Of a stretch of 64,000 bases of DNA, positions 26,518-39,800 are shown one piece after another. The stretch spans positions 27,156,057 through 27,220,056 of the forward strand of contig NC_087070.1 of NCBI RefSeq assembly GCF_963678635.1. Direction: 5' to 3'. Positions within the stretch are counted from its first letter, which is position 1, and every line of letters begins with the position of its first letter. This DNA is from Symsagittifera roscoffensis (taxonomy: Eukaryota > Xenacoelomorpha > Acoela > Convolutidae). The translations under genes were made by a program, and so were the position numbers. The notes below the pieces were generated by a model. The model ran no database searches. It saw only the letters and a list, made by a program, of their open reading frames with translations, and was not told where the DNA came from.

Positions 26518-28690
26518 CATCAGTTCTACTGGGTTCGCGATCGTTGCAGAAGCGAATTTGCGCTGTGGTGATTTTTTGTCCGAAAAAAATTGTCACAGTA
26601 CTGGCAGTTTTTGTTTCTTTTTGGTCTTGACTAACTGACTTTCCTTGTTTTCATAAATTTGAACGACAGAGCTGCATTTTTGGGGTTGATAAGGCATTTT
26701 TTTACTTGTTGGTGTTACCTGGGAGTGCTTAATAATTTTTTTTCAGTTTTTTCTGTGGAATCATGTCTTTTTATGTGTCTATCAGTGATGCTGTTTTTCT
26801 CGTTAAAAGTTTTTCCAGTTTTGATCACAGCGTCTGGCTGATATTATTATTTTCATGTGCTCATTTTTTTTCTTTTATTCAGTTCTACTGGGGTAGTGGT
26901 CATTGCACTAGCGAATTTGAGCTGGAGTGTTTCTATCTCAATAAAGTTATCACAAATTGGTAGTTAACCACAAGCTTCTGGTCTTGGCTACTGAATGTTT
27001 CTTCAGTTTTGACATCCTTGAAATACACAGCGACGCTTTTTTGGGTTGTTAATGAGTTGTGGGTTTGCTGACAATTCATGGGAGCACTATGTTTTTGATT
27101 TTGGTCTTGATGTTTCTGAAATATGTCATTTTTTGTGTTCATCCTTGATGCGATTTTTTGTGGTACAAATTTTTTCATTTTCCAGGACAGTGTGTGGCTA
27201 GTTAAGAAACCTTGATGTGTTCGTTGTTGTTCCATCCACCAATTCCACTGGGTTAGCGATCGTTGTAGGAGCGAATTTTCGCTGTGGTGATTATTTGTCC
27301 GAAAAAAGTTGTCTCAAATTGGTAGTTTCCACTAGCTTCTGGTCTTGGCTACTGAATGTTTTTTCAGTTTTGACATCTTTGAAATACACAGCGACATTTT
27401 TTTGGGTGGTTAATGCGTTGTGGGTATGCTGACGTTTCATGGGAGTACAAATTTTTTAATTTTGTTCTTTGTATTTCTGAAACATGTCTTTTCTTGCGTT
27501 CAGCCTTAATGTGATTTTTTGTGGTACAATTTTTTTTCATTTTTGAGTACAGTGTGTGGCTAGTTAAGAAATCTTGATGTGTTCATTTTTGTTCCATTCC
27601 TCAATTCTACTGGTTTAGCGATCGTTGCAGAAGTGGATTTGCGCAGTGGTGATTTTTTGTCCGAAAAAAGTTGTCGTTACAAATTGGTAGTTTCCACTAG
27701 CTTCTGGTCTTGGCTACTGAAGGTTTTGACAACCAAAAAATACAGCGATAGTTTTTTTGGGTTGTTAATGTGTTAATGCGTTGTGGGTATGCTGACGGCT
27801 CATGTGAGTATTAAGTTTTTGATTTTGGTCTTTATGTTTCTGAAAGATGCCTTTTTTGTGTTTGTTTTTGATGCGATCTTTTGTGGTACAACTTTTTTCA
27901 TTTTTCAGGACACTGTGTGGCTAGTTAAGAAACCTTGATGTGTTCGTTGTTGTTCCATCCACCAATTCCACTGGGTTAGCGATCGTTGTAGGAGCGAATT
28001 TGCGCTGTGGTGATTATTTGTCCGAAAAAAGTTGTCTCAAATTGGTAGTTTCCACTAGCTTCTGGTCTTGGCTACTGAATGTTTCTTCAGTTTTGACATC
28101 TTTGAAATACATAGCGACACTTTTTTGGGTGGTTAATGCGTTGTGGGTATGCTGACGTTTCATGGGAGTACAAATTTTTTAATTTTGTTCTTTGTATTTC
28201 TGAAACATGTCTTTTCTTGCGTTCAGCCTTAATGTGATTTTTTGTGGTACAATTTTTTTTCATTTTTGAGGACAGTGTGTGGCTAGTTAAGAAATCTTGA
28301 TGTGTTCATTTTTGTTCCATTCCTCAATTCTACTGGTTTAGCGATCGTTGCAGAAGCGGATTTGCTCTATGGTATTTTTTTGTCCGAAAAAAGTTGTCGT
28401 CACAAATTGGTAGTTTCCACAAGCTTCTGGTCTTGGTTACTGAATGCTTCTTCAGTTTTGACATCTTTGAAATACGCAGCGCTGCTTTTTTGGTTTTTTA
28501 AAGCGTTGTGGGTTTGCTGATTGTTCATGGGATTTCTGGGTTTTTGTATTTTGGTTTCTATGTTTCTGAAATATGTCTTTTTTTATGTTCATCCTTGATG
28601 CGATTTTTTGTGATACAATTTTTTTTTCATTTTCCAGGACAGTGTGTTGTGTGGCTATTTAAGAAGTCTTGATGAGTTTTTTGTTGTTTC
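26518..28690. repeat. Higher-order block H1, copy 3 (6 units)
   Basis: Repeats copy 2 at an offset of about 2175 bp, including the extra C-type unit and the TTGTGTGGCTATTTAAG variant. Only scattered single differences are seen by eye. Confidence 0.85.
26597..26953. repeat. R2 B-type unit 11
   Basis: Third-copy counterpart, offset about 2175 bp from unit 10. It is the last B unit before a gap of about 22 kb without any. Confidence 0.85.
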
Positions 28691-31600
28691 AATCATCAAC
28701 TCTACTGGGTTAGCGATCGTTGCAGAAGCGGATTTGCGCTGTGGTGATTTTTTGTCCGAAGAAAATTGTCGTCACAAATTGTCAGTTTCCACTAGCTTCT
28801 GGTCTTGGTTACTGAATGCTTCTTCAGTTTTGACATCTTTGAAATACACAGCGACATTTTTTTGGGTTCTTAATGCGTTGTGCGTTTGCTGACAGTTCAT
28901 GGGAGTACTAAGTTTTCGATTTTGGTCTTTATGTTTCTGAAAGATGTCTTTTGTGTTTGTTCTTGATGCAATTTTTTGTGATACAATTTTTTTTTCATTT
29001 TTCAGGACAGTGTATGGCTATTTAAGAAGTCTTGATGAGTTCATTGTTGTTCCAATCATCAATTCTACTGGGTTAGCGATCGTTGCAGAAGCGGATTTGC
29101 GCTGTGGTGATTTTTTGTTCGAAAAAAGTTGTCGTCACAAATTGGTAGTTTCCACTAGCTTCTGGTCTCGGCTACTGAATGTTTCTTCAGTTTTGACAAC
29201 CAAAAAATACAGCGACAATGTTTTTCGGTTGTTAATGTGTTAAAGCATTTTAGGTATGCTGACGGTTCATGGGAGTATTAAGTTTTTGATTTTGGTCTTT
29301 ATGTTTCTGAAAGATGTATTTTTTGTGTTCGTTCTTGATGCGATCTTTTGTGGTATATATTTTTTCATTTTTCAGGACACTGTGTGGCTAGCTAAGTCAT
29401 CTTGATGGGTTCATTGTTGTTCCATTCATCAGTTCTACGGGGTTAGTGATCGTTGCACTAGCGGATTTGCTCTGTGGTAATTTGTTGTCCGAAAAAAAAA
29501 ATTGTCGTCACAAATTGGTAGTTTCCACTAGCTTCTTGTCTTGGTTACTGAGTGCTTCTTCAGTTTTGACATCTTTGAAATACGCAGCGCTTTTTTTTTG
29601 TTGATGCGTTGTGGGTTTGCTGAATGTTCATGGGATTTCTGGGTTTTGGATTTTGGTTTTTATTTTTCTGAAATATGTCTTTTTTTATGTTCATCCTTGA
29701 AGCGATTTTTTGTGGTACAATTTTTATTTTCATTTTCCAGGACAGTGATTGGCTAATTAAGAAGTCTTGATGAGTTCATTGCTGTTCCAATCATTAATTC
29801 TAGTAGGTTAGCGATCGTTGCAGAAGCGGATTTGCGCTGTGGTTTTTTTTTGTTCGAAAAAAGTTGTCGTCACAAATTGGTAGTTTCCACTAGCTTCTGG
29901 TCTCGGCTACTGAATGTTCTTCAGTTTTGGCTACCAAAAAATACAGCGACAAATTTTTTGGGTTGTTAATGTGTTAAAGCGTTTTGGGTATGCGGACGGT
30001 TCATGGGAGTACTAATTTTTTGATTTTGGTCTTTATATTTCTGAAAGATGTATTTTTTTGTGTTCGTTCTTGATGCGATCTTTTGTGGTACAATTTTTTT
30101 TTCATTTTTCAGGACACCGTGTGGCTAGCTAAGTCATCTTGATGTGTTCATTGTTGTTCCATTCATCATTTCTACTGGGTCAGTGATCGTTGCACTAGCG
30201 GATTTGCTCTGTGGTAATTTATTGTCCGAAAAAAAATTGTCGTCACAAATTGGTAGTTTCCACTAGCTTCTAATTTTGGTTACTGAGTGCTTCTTCAGTT
30301 TTGTTATCTTTGGAATACGCAGCGCTGCTTTTTTTGTTTGTTAAATTTTTTGTTCGACAAATTTTTTGGGTTGTTAATGTGTTAAAGCGTTTTGGGTATG
30401 CGGACGGTTCATGGGAGTACTAATTTTTTGATTTTGGTCTTTATATTTCTGAAATATGTCTTTTCTTATGTTCATCCTTGATGCGATTTTTTGTGGTACA
30501 AACTTTTTTTCATATTCCAGGACAGTGTGTGGCTAGTGAAGAAATCTTGATGTGTTCATTGTTGCTCCATTCATCGATTCTACCGACTTAGCGATCGTTG
30601 CAGAAGCGGATTTGCGCTGTGGTGATTTTTTGTCCGAAAAAAGTTGTCTTCAAAAATTGGTAGTTTTCACTGGCTTCTGGTCTTGGCTACTGAATGTTTT
30701 TTCAGTTTTGACATATTTGAAATACACAGCGACATTTTTTGGGTTATTAATGCGTTGTGAAATTGCTGACAGTTGATGGGAGTTTTAAGTTTTCGATTTT
30801 GATCGGTATGTTTCTGAAATATGTCTTTTGTGTTTGTTCTTGATGCGATCTTTTGTGGTACAATTTTTTTCATTTTCCAGGACAGTGTGTGGCTAGTTAA
30901 GAAGTCTTGATGAGTTTTATGTTGTTCCAATCATCAATTCTACTGGGTTAGCGATCGTTTCAGAAGCGGATTTGCGCTGTGGTGATTTTTTGTCCGAAGA
31001 AAGTTGTCGTCACAAATTGGTAGTTTCCACTAGCTTCTAGTCTTGGTTACTGAGTGCTTCTTCAGTTTTGACGTCTTTGAAATAGGCAGCGCTGCTTTTT
31101 TGGTTTGTTAATGCGTTGTGGGTATGCTGACTGTTCATGGGACTTCTGGATTTTGGATTTTGATTTTTTTGTTTCTGAAATATGTCTTTTCTTATGTTCA
31201 TCCTCGATGCGATTTTTTGTGGTACAATTTTTTTTCATTTTCCAGGACACTGCGTGGCTAGCTAAGTCATCTTGATGTGTTCATTGTTGTTCCAATCATC
31301 AATTCTACTGGGTTAGCGATTGTTGCAGAAGCGGATTTGCGCAGTGGTGATTTTTTGTCCGAAAAAAACTTGTCGTCACAAATTGGTAGTTTCTACTAGC
31401 TTCTAGTCTTGGTTACTGAGTGCTTCTTCAGTTTTGACGTCTTTGAAATACGCAGCGCTGCTTTTTTGGTTTGTTTATGCGTTGTGAGTATGCTGACTGT
31501 TCATGGCATTTCTGGATTTTAGATTTTGGTTTTTATGTTTCTGAAGTATGTCTTTTCTTATGTTCATCCTCGATGCGATTTTTTGTGGTACAATTTTTTT

Positions 31601-32369
31601 TTCATTTTCCAGGACACTGCGTGGCTAGCTAAGTCATCTTGATGTGTTCATTGTTGTTCCAATCATCAATTCTACTGGGTTAGCGATTGTTGCAGAAGCG
31701 GATTTGCGCTGTGGTGATTTTTTGTCCGAAAAAAACTTGTCGTCACAAATTGGTAGTTTTTACTAGCTTCTAGTTTTGGTTACTGAGTGCTTCTTCAGTT
31801 TTGTTATCTTTGAAATACGCAGCGCTGCTTTTTTTGTTTGTTAATGCGTTGTGGGTATGCTGACTGTTCATGGGACTTCTGGATTTTGGATTTTGATTTT
31901 TTTGTTTCTGAAATATGTCTTTTCTTATGTTCATCCTTGATGCGATTTTTTGTGGTACAAACTTTTTTTCATATTCCAGGACAGTGTGTGGCTAGTGAAG
32001 AAGACTTGATGTGTTCAATGTTGTTCCAATCATCAATTCTACTGGGTTAGCGATCTTTGCAGAAGCGGATTTGCGCTGTGGTGATTTTTTGCTCGAAGAA
32101 AGTTGTCGTCACAAATTGGTAGTTTCCACTAGCTTCTGGTCTTGGCTACTGAATTTTCTTCAGTTTTGACATCTTTGAAATACACAGCAACATTTTTTGG
32201 GTTGTTAATGAGTTGTGGGCTTGCTGACAGTTCATGGGAGTACTAAGTTTTCGATGTTGGTCTTTATGTTTCTGAAATATGTCTTTTGTGTTTGTTCTTG
32301 ATGCGATCTTTTGTCGTACAAATTTTTTCGTTTTCCAGGACAGTGTGTGGCTAGTTAAGAAGTCTTGAT

Positions 32370-33600
32370 GAGTTTTTTTTTTGTTCCAATCATCAATTCT
32401 ACTGGGTTAGCGATCGTTGCAGCAGCGGATTTGCTCTGTGGTGATTTTTTGTCCGAAGAAAGTTGTCGTCACAAATTGGTAGTTTCCACTAGCTTCTGGT
32501 CTTGGCTACTGAATGTTTCTTCAGTTTTGACATCTTTGAAATACACAGCGACATTTTTTGGGTTGATAATGCATTGTGGGTTTGCTGACAGTTCATCGGA
32601 GTACTAAGTTTTCGATTTTGGTCTTTATGTTTCTGAAAAATGTTTTTTGTGTTTGTTCTTGACGCGATCTTTTGTGGTACAAATTTTTTCTTTTTCCAGG
32701 ACAGTGTGTGGCTAGTTAAGAAGTCTTGATGAGTTTTTTGTTGTTCCAATCATCAATTCTACTGGGTTAGCGATCGTTGCAGAAGCGTATTTGCGCTTTG
32801 GTGATTTTTTGTCCGAAGAAAGTTGTCGTCACAAATTGGTAGTTTCCACTAGCTTGTGGTCTTGGCTACTGAATGTTTCTTCAGTTTTGACATCTTTGAA
32901 ATACACAGCGACATGATTTTGGGTTATTAATGCGTTTTGGGATTGCTGACAGTTCATGGGAGTTTTAAATTTTCGATTTTGATCTTTATGTTTCTGAAAT
33001 ATGTCTTTTGTGTTTGTTCTTGATGCGATCTTTTGTGGTACAAGTTTTTTCATTTTCCAGGACAGTCTGTTGCTAGTTAAGAAGTCTTGATGAGTTTTTT
33101 GTTGTTTCAATCATCAATTCTACTGGGTTAGCGACCGTTGCAGAATCGGATTTGCGCTGTGGTGATTTTTTGTCCGAAGAAAGTTGTCGTCACAAATTGG
33201 TAGTTTCCACTAGCTTGTGGTCTTGGCTACTGAATGTTTCTTCAGTTTTGACATCTTTGAAATACACAGCGACATGTTTTTGGTTATTAATGCGTTGTGG
33301 GATTGCTGACAGTTCATGGGAGTTTTAAATTTTCGATTTTGATGTTTATGTTTCTGAAATATGTTTTTTGTGTTTGTTCTTGACGCGATCTTTTGTGGTA
33401 CAAATTTTTTCATTTTCCAGGACAGTGTGTGGCTAGTTAAGAAGTCTTGATGAGTTTTTTGTTGTTTCAATCATCAATTCTACTGGGTTAGCGACCGTTG
33501 CAGAATCGGATTTGCGCTGTGGTGATTTTTTGCCCGAAGAAAGTTGTCGTCACAAATTGGTAGTTTCCACTATCTTCTGGTCTTGGCTACTGAATGTTTC
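32370..33600. repeat. Block H3, copy 1
   Basis: Marked by GCAGCAGCGGATTTGCTC, GTATTTGCGCTTTGG and CACTAGCTTGTGGTC in successive units. Confidence 0.75.
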
Positions 33601-34200
33601 TTCAGTTTTGACATCTTTGAAATACACAGCGACATTTTTGTGGTTTGTTAATGCGTTGTGGGTTTGATGACAGTTCATGGGAGTACTAAGTTTTCGATTT
33701 TGGTCTTTATGTTTGTAAAATGTGTATTTTGTGTTTGTTCTTGATGCGATTTTTTGTGGTACATTTTTTTTTTCATTTTCCAGGACAGTGTGTGGCTATT
33801 TAAGAAGTCTTGACTAGTTCATTGTTGTTCCAATCATCAATTCTACTGGGTTAGCGACCGTTGCAGAATCGGATTTGCGCTGTGGTGATTTTTGTCCGAA
33901 GAAAGTTGTCGTCACAAATTGGTAGTTTCCACTAGCTTGTGGTCTTGGCTACTGAATGTTTCTTCAGTTTTGACATCTTTGAAATACGTAGCGACATGTT
34001 TTTGGTTATTAATGCGTTGTGGGATTGCTGACAGTTCATGGGAGTTTTAAATTTTCGATTTTGATCTTTATGTTTCTAAAATATGTTTTTTGTGTTTGTT
34101 CTTGACGCGATCTTTTGTGGTACAAATTTTTTCATTTTCCAGGACAGTGTGTGGCTAGTTAAGAAGTCTTGATGAGTTTTTTTGTTGTTTCAATCATCAA

Positions 34201-34919
34201 TTCTACTGGGTTAGCGATCGTTGCAGAATCGGATTTGCGCTGTGGTGATTTTTAGTCCGAAGAAAGTTGTCGTCACAAATTGGTAGTTTCCACTAGCTTC
34301 TGGTCTTGGCTACTGAATGTTTCTTCAGTTAGACATCTTTGAAAAACACAGCGACTTTTTTTGGGTTATTAATGCGTTGTGGGTTTGCTGACAGTTGATG
34401 GGAGTTTTAGGTTTTCGATTTTGGTCTTTACCTTTCTAAAATATGTCTTTTGTGTTTGTTCTTGACGCGATCTTTTGTCGTACAAATTTTTTCATTTCCC
34501 AGGACAGTGTGTGGCTAGTTAAGAAGTCTTGATGAGTTTTTTGTTGTTCCAATCATCAATTATACTGGGTTAGCGATCGTTGCAGAAGCGGGTTTGCGCT
34601 GTGGTGATTTTTTGTCCGAAGAAAGTTGTCGTCACAAATTGGTAGTTTCCACTAGCTTCTGGTCTTGGCTACTGAATGTTTCTTCAGTTTTGACATCTTT
34701 GAAATACACAGCGACATTTTTTGGGTTGTTAATGCGTTGTAGGTTTGCTTACAGTTCATGGGAGTACTAAGTTTTCGATTTTGGTCTTTATGTTTCTGAA
34801 ATATGTCTTCAGTGTTTGTTCTTGATGCGATCTTTTGTCGTACAAATTTTTTCATTTTCCAGGACAGTGTGTGGCTAGTTAAGAAGTCTTGATGAGTTTT
34901 TTTTTGTTCCAATCATCAA
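34201..34919. repeat. Dimer block H2, copy 1
   Basis: Two A units carrying private variants: TTTTTAGTCCGAAG, CAGTTAGACATCTTTGAAAAA, CTTTACCTTTCTAAAA and GTCTTCAGTGTTTG. Confidence 0.85.
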
Positions 34920-35638
34920 TTCTACTGGGTTAGCGATCGTTGCAGAATCGGATTTGCGCTGTGGTGATTTTTAGTCCGAAGAAAGTTGTCGTCACAAATT
35001 GGTAGTTTCCACTAGCTTCTGGTCTTGGCTACTGAATGTTTCTTCAGTTAGACATCTTTGAAAAACACAGCGACTTTTTTTGGGTTATTAATGCGTTGTG
35101 GGTTTGCTGACAGTTGATGGGAGTTTTAGGTTTTCGATTTTGGTCTTTACCTTTCTAAAATATGTCTTTTGTGTTTGTTCTTGACGCGATCTTTTGTCGT
35201 ACAAATTTTTTCATTTCCCAGGACAGTGTGTGGCTAGTTAAGAAGTCTTGATGAGTTTTTTGTTGTTCCAATCATCAATTATACTGGGTTAGCGATCGTT
35301 GCAGAAGCGGGTTTGCGCTGTGGTGATTTTTTGTCCGAAGAAAGTTGTCGTCACAAATTGGTAGTTTCCACTAGCTTCTGGTCTTGGCTACTGAATGTTT
35401 CTTCAGTTTTGACATCTTTGAAATACACAGCGACATTTTTTGGGTTGTTAATGCGTTGTAGGTTTGCTTACAGTTCATGGGAGTACTAAGTTTTCGATTT
35501 TGGTCTTTATGTTTCTGAAATATGTCTTCAGTGTTTGTTCTTGATGCGATCTTTTGTCGTACAAATTTTTTCATTTTCCAGGACAGTGTGTGGCTAGTTA
35601 AGAAGTCTTGATGAGTTTTTTTTTGTTCCAATCATCAA
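34920..35638. repeat. Dimer block H2, copy 2
   Basis: Tandem duplicate of the preceding 719 bp. All of the private variants recur at the same offset and I see no difference by eye. Confidence 0.85.
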
Positions 35639-36840
35639 TTCTACTGGGTTAGCGATCGTTGCAGCAGCGGATTTGCTCTGTGGTGATTTTTTGTCCGAAG
35701 AAAGTTGTCGTCACAAATTGGTAGTTTCCACTAGCTTCTGGTATTGGCTACTGAATGTTTCTTCAGTTTTGACATCTTTGAAATACACAGCGACATTTTT
35801 TGGGTTGATAATGCATTGTGGGTTTGCTGACAGTTATCGGAGTACTAAGTTTTCGATTTTGGTCTTTATGTTTCTGAAAAATGTTTTTTGTGTTTGTTCT
35901 TGACGCGATCTTTTGTGGTACAAATTTTTTCCTTTTCCAGGACAGTGTGTGGCTAGTTAAGAAGTCTTGATGAGTTTTTTGTTGTTCCAATCATCAATTC
36001 TACTGCGTTAGCGATCGTTGCAGAAGCGGATTTGCGCTTTGGTGATTTTTTGTCCGAAGAAAGTTGTCGTCACAAATTGGTAGTTTCCACTTGCTTGTGG
36101 TCTTGGCTACTGAATGTTTCTTCAGTTTTGACATCTTTGAAATACACAGCGACATGATTTTGGGTTATTAATGCGTTGTGGGATTGCTGACAGTTCATGG
36201 GAGTTTTAAATTTTCGATTTTGATCTTTATGTTTCTGAAATATGTCTTTTGTGTTTGTTCTTGATGCGATCTTTTGTGGTACAAGTTTTTTCATTTTCCA
36301 GGACAGTCTGTGGCTAGTTAAGAAGTCTTGATGAGTTTTTTGTTGTTTCAATCATCAATTCTACTGGGTTAGCGACCGTTGCAGAATCGGATTTGCGCTG
36401 TGGTGATTTTTTGTCCGAAGAAAGTTGTCGTCACAAATTGGTAGTTTCCACTAGCTTGTGGTCTTGGCTACTGAATGTTTCTTCAGTTTTGACATCTTTG
36501 AAATACACAGCGACATGTTTTTGGTTATTAATGCGTTGTGATATTGCTGACAGTTCATGGGAGTTTTAAATTTTCGATTTTGATCTTTATGTTTCTGAAA
36601 TATGTTTTTTGTGTTTGTTCTTGACGCGATCTTTTGTGGTACAAATTTTTTCATTTTCCAGGACAGTGTGTGGCTAGTTAAGAAGTCTTGATGAGTTTTT
36701 TGTTGTTTCAATCATCAATTCTACTGGGTTAGCGATCGTTGCAGAATCGGATTTGCGCTGTGGTGATTTTTTGCCCGAAGAAAGTTGTCGTCACAAATTG
36801 GTAGTTTCCACTATCTTCTGGTCTTGGCTACTGAATGTTT
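35610..36840. repeat. Block H3, copy 2
   Basis: The marker sequence of copy 1 recurs about 3241 bp further on. After about 36840 the match moves to the unit at 33960, so one unit present in copy 1 is missing from copy 2. Confidence 0.75.
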
Positions 36841-39800
36841 CTTCAGTTTTGACATCTTTGAAATACACAGCGACATGTTTTTGGTTATTAATGCGTTGTG
36901 GGATTGCTGACAGTTCATGGGAGTTTTAAATTTTCGATTTTGATCTTTATGTTTCTAAAATATGTTTTTTGTGTTTGTTCTTGACGCGATCTTTTGTGGT
37001 ACAAATTTTTTCATTTTCCAGGACAGTGTGTGGCTAGTTAAGAAGTCTTGATGAGTTTTTTGTTGTTTCAATCATCAATTCTACTGGGTTAGCGATCGTT
37101 GCAGAATCGGATTTGCGCTGTGGTGATTTTTAGCCCGAAGAAAGTTGTCGTCACAAATTGGTAGTTCCCACTAGCTTCTGGTCTTGGCTACTGAATGTTT
37201 CTTCAGTTAGACATCTTTGAAAAACACAGCGACTTTTTTTTGGGTTATTAATGCGTTGTGGGTTTGCTGACAGTTGATGGGAGTTTTAGGTTTTCGATTT
37301 TGTTCTTTACCTTTCTAAAATATGTCTTTTGTGTTTGTTCTTGATGCGATCTTTTGTGGTACAATTTTTTTTCATTTTCCAGGACAGTGTGTGGCTAGTT
37401 AAGAAGTCTTGATGAGTTTTTTGTTGTTCTAATCATCAATTCTACTGGGTTAGCGATCGTTGCAGAAGCGGATTTGCGCTGTGGTGGTTTTTTGCTCGAA
37501 GAAAGTTGTCGTCCCAAATTGGTAGTTTTCACTAGCTTCTTGTCTTGGCTACTGAATGTTTCTTCAGTTTTGACATCTTTGAAATACACAGCGACATTTT
37601 TTTGGGTTGTTGATGCGTTGTGCGTTTGCTGACAGTTCATGGGAGTACTAAGTTTTCGATTTTGGTCGTTATGTTTGTAAAATATGTCTTTTGTGTTTGT
37701 TCTTGATGCGATTTTTTGTGGTACAATTTTTTTTTCATTTTCCAGGACAGTGGGTGGCTATTTAAAAAGTCTTGATTAGTTCATTGTTGTTCCAATCATC
37801 AATTCTACTGGGTTAGCGATTGTTGCAGAAGCGGATTTGTGCTGTGGTGATTTTTTGTCCGAAGAAAGTTGTCGTCACAAATTAGTAGTTTCCACTAGCT
37901 TCTGGTCTTGGCTACTGAATGTTTCTTCAGTTTTGACATCTTTGAAATACACAGCGACATTTTTTGGGTTAGTACAATTTGTTTCATTTTCCAGGACAGT
38001 GTGTGGCTAGTTAAGAAGTCTTGATGAGTTTTTTGTTGTTCTAATCATCAATTCTACTGGGTTAGCGATCGTTGCAGAAGCGGATTTGCGCTGTGGTGGT
38101 TTTTTGCTCGAAGAAAGTTGTCGTTGTATGTCTTTTGTGTTTGTTCTTGATGCGATTTTTTATGGTACAATTTTTTTTTCATTTTCCAGGACAGTGGGTG
38201 ACTATTTAAGAAGTCTTGATTAGTTCATTGTTGTTCCAATAATCAATTCTACTGGGTTAGCGATTGTTGCAGAAGCGGATTTGCGCTGTGGTGATTTTTT
38301 GTCCGAAGAAAGTTGTCGTCACAAATTAGTAGTTTCCACTAGCTTCTGGTCTTGGCTACTGAAAGTTTCTTCAGTTTTGACATCTTTGAAATACACAGCG
38401 ACATTTTTTGGGTTATTAATGCGTTGTGGGTTTGCTGACAGTTGATGGGAGTTTTAAGTTTTCGATTTTGGTCTTTATGTTTCTAAAATATGTCTTTTGT
38501 GTTTGTTCTTGATGCGATCTTTTGTGGTACAATTTGTTTCATTTTCCAGGACAGTGTGTGGCTAGTTAAGAAGTCTTGATGAGTTTTTTGTTGTTCTAAT
38601 CATCAATTCTACTGGGTTAGCGATCGTTGCAGAAGCGGATTTGCGCTGTGGTGGTTTTTTGCTCGAAGAAAGTTGTCGTCACAAATTGGTAGTTTCCACT
38701 AGCTTCTGGTCTTGGCTACTGAATTTTTCTTCAGTTTTGACATCTTTGAAAAACACAGCGACATTTTTTTTGTTTGTTATTGCGTTGATTGCGTTGTGGG
38801 TTTGCTGACAGTTCATGGGAGTACTAAGTTTTCGATTTTGGTCTTTATGTTTCTGAAATATGTCTTTTGTGTTTGTTCTTGATGCGATTTTTTGTGGTAC
38901 AATTTTTTTTCCAGGACAGTGTGTGGCTATTTTTGAAGTCTTGATTAGTTCATTGTTGTTCCAATCATCAATTCTACTGGGTTAGCGATCGTTGCGGAAG
39001 CGGATTTGCGCTGTGGTGATTTTTTATCCGAAGTAAGTTGTCGTCACAAATTGGTAGTTTCCACTAGCTTCTGGTCTTGGCTACTGAATGTTTCTTCAGT
39101 TTTGACATCTTTGAAATACACAGCGTCATTTTTTGGGTTGATAATGCGTTGTGGGATTGCTGACAGTTCATGGGAGTTTTAAATTTTCGATTTTGATCTT
39201 TATGTTTCTGAAATATGTCTTTTGTGTTTGTTCTTGATGCGATCTTTTGTGGTACAAATTTTTTCATTTTCCAGGACAGTGTGTGGCTAGTTAAGAAGTC
39301 TTGATGAGTTTTTTGTTGCTTCAATCATCAATTCTACTGGGTTAGCGATCGTTGCAGAATCGGATTTGCGCTGTGGTGATTTTTTGTCCGAAGAAAGTTG
39401 TCGTCACAAATTGGTAGTTTCCACTAGCTTGTGGTCTTGGCTACTGAATGTTTCTTCAGTTTTGACATCTTTGAAATACACAGCGACATGTTTTTGGGTT
39501 ATTAATGCGTTTTGGGATTGTTGACAGTTCATGGGAGTTTTAAATTTTCGATTTTGATCTTTAAGTTTCTGAATTATGTCTTTTGTGTTTGTTCTTGATG
39601 CGATCTTTTGTGGTACAAATTTTTTCATTTTCCAGGACAGTGTGTGGCTAGTTAAGAAGTCTTGATGAGTTTTTTGTTGTTTCAATCATCAATTCTACTG
39701 GGTTAGCGATCATTGCAGAATCGGATTTGCGCTGTGGTGATTTTTTGCCCGAAGAAAGTTGTCGTCACAAATTGGTAGTTTCCACTATCTTCTGGTCTTG

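Larger units (their letters stand above)
2268..28690. repeat. R2 left domain: mixed A, B, C and D units
   Basis: This third of the array mixes four unit types. C units carry GAAATACGCAGCGCTGC (examples near 2294, 5066, 5428, 6866, 7926, 8288, 8650, 9735, 12976, 13336, 26295 and 28475). D units replace the CTTCAGTTTTGACATC segment with TTTTGACAACCAAAAAA (near 2505, 7541, 8985, 11150, 12592, 19060, 21580, 23740, 25545 and 27725; related TTTTGACTACC/TATC forms near 15480 and 16905). B units are listed separately. D units tend to follow a B unit by one to three units, so unit order is not random. Confidence 0.85.
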
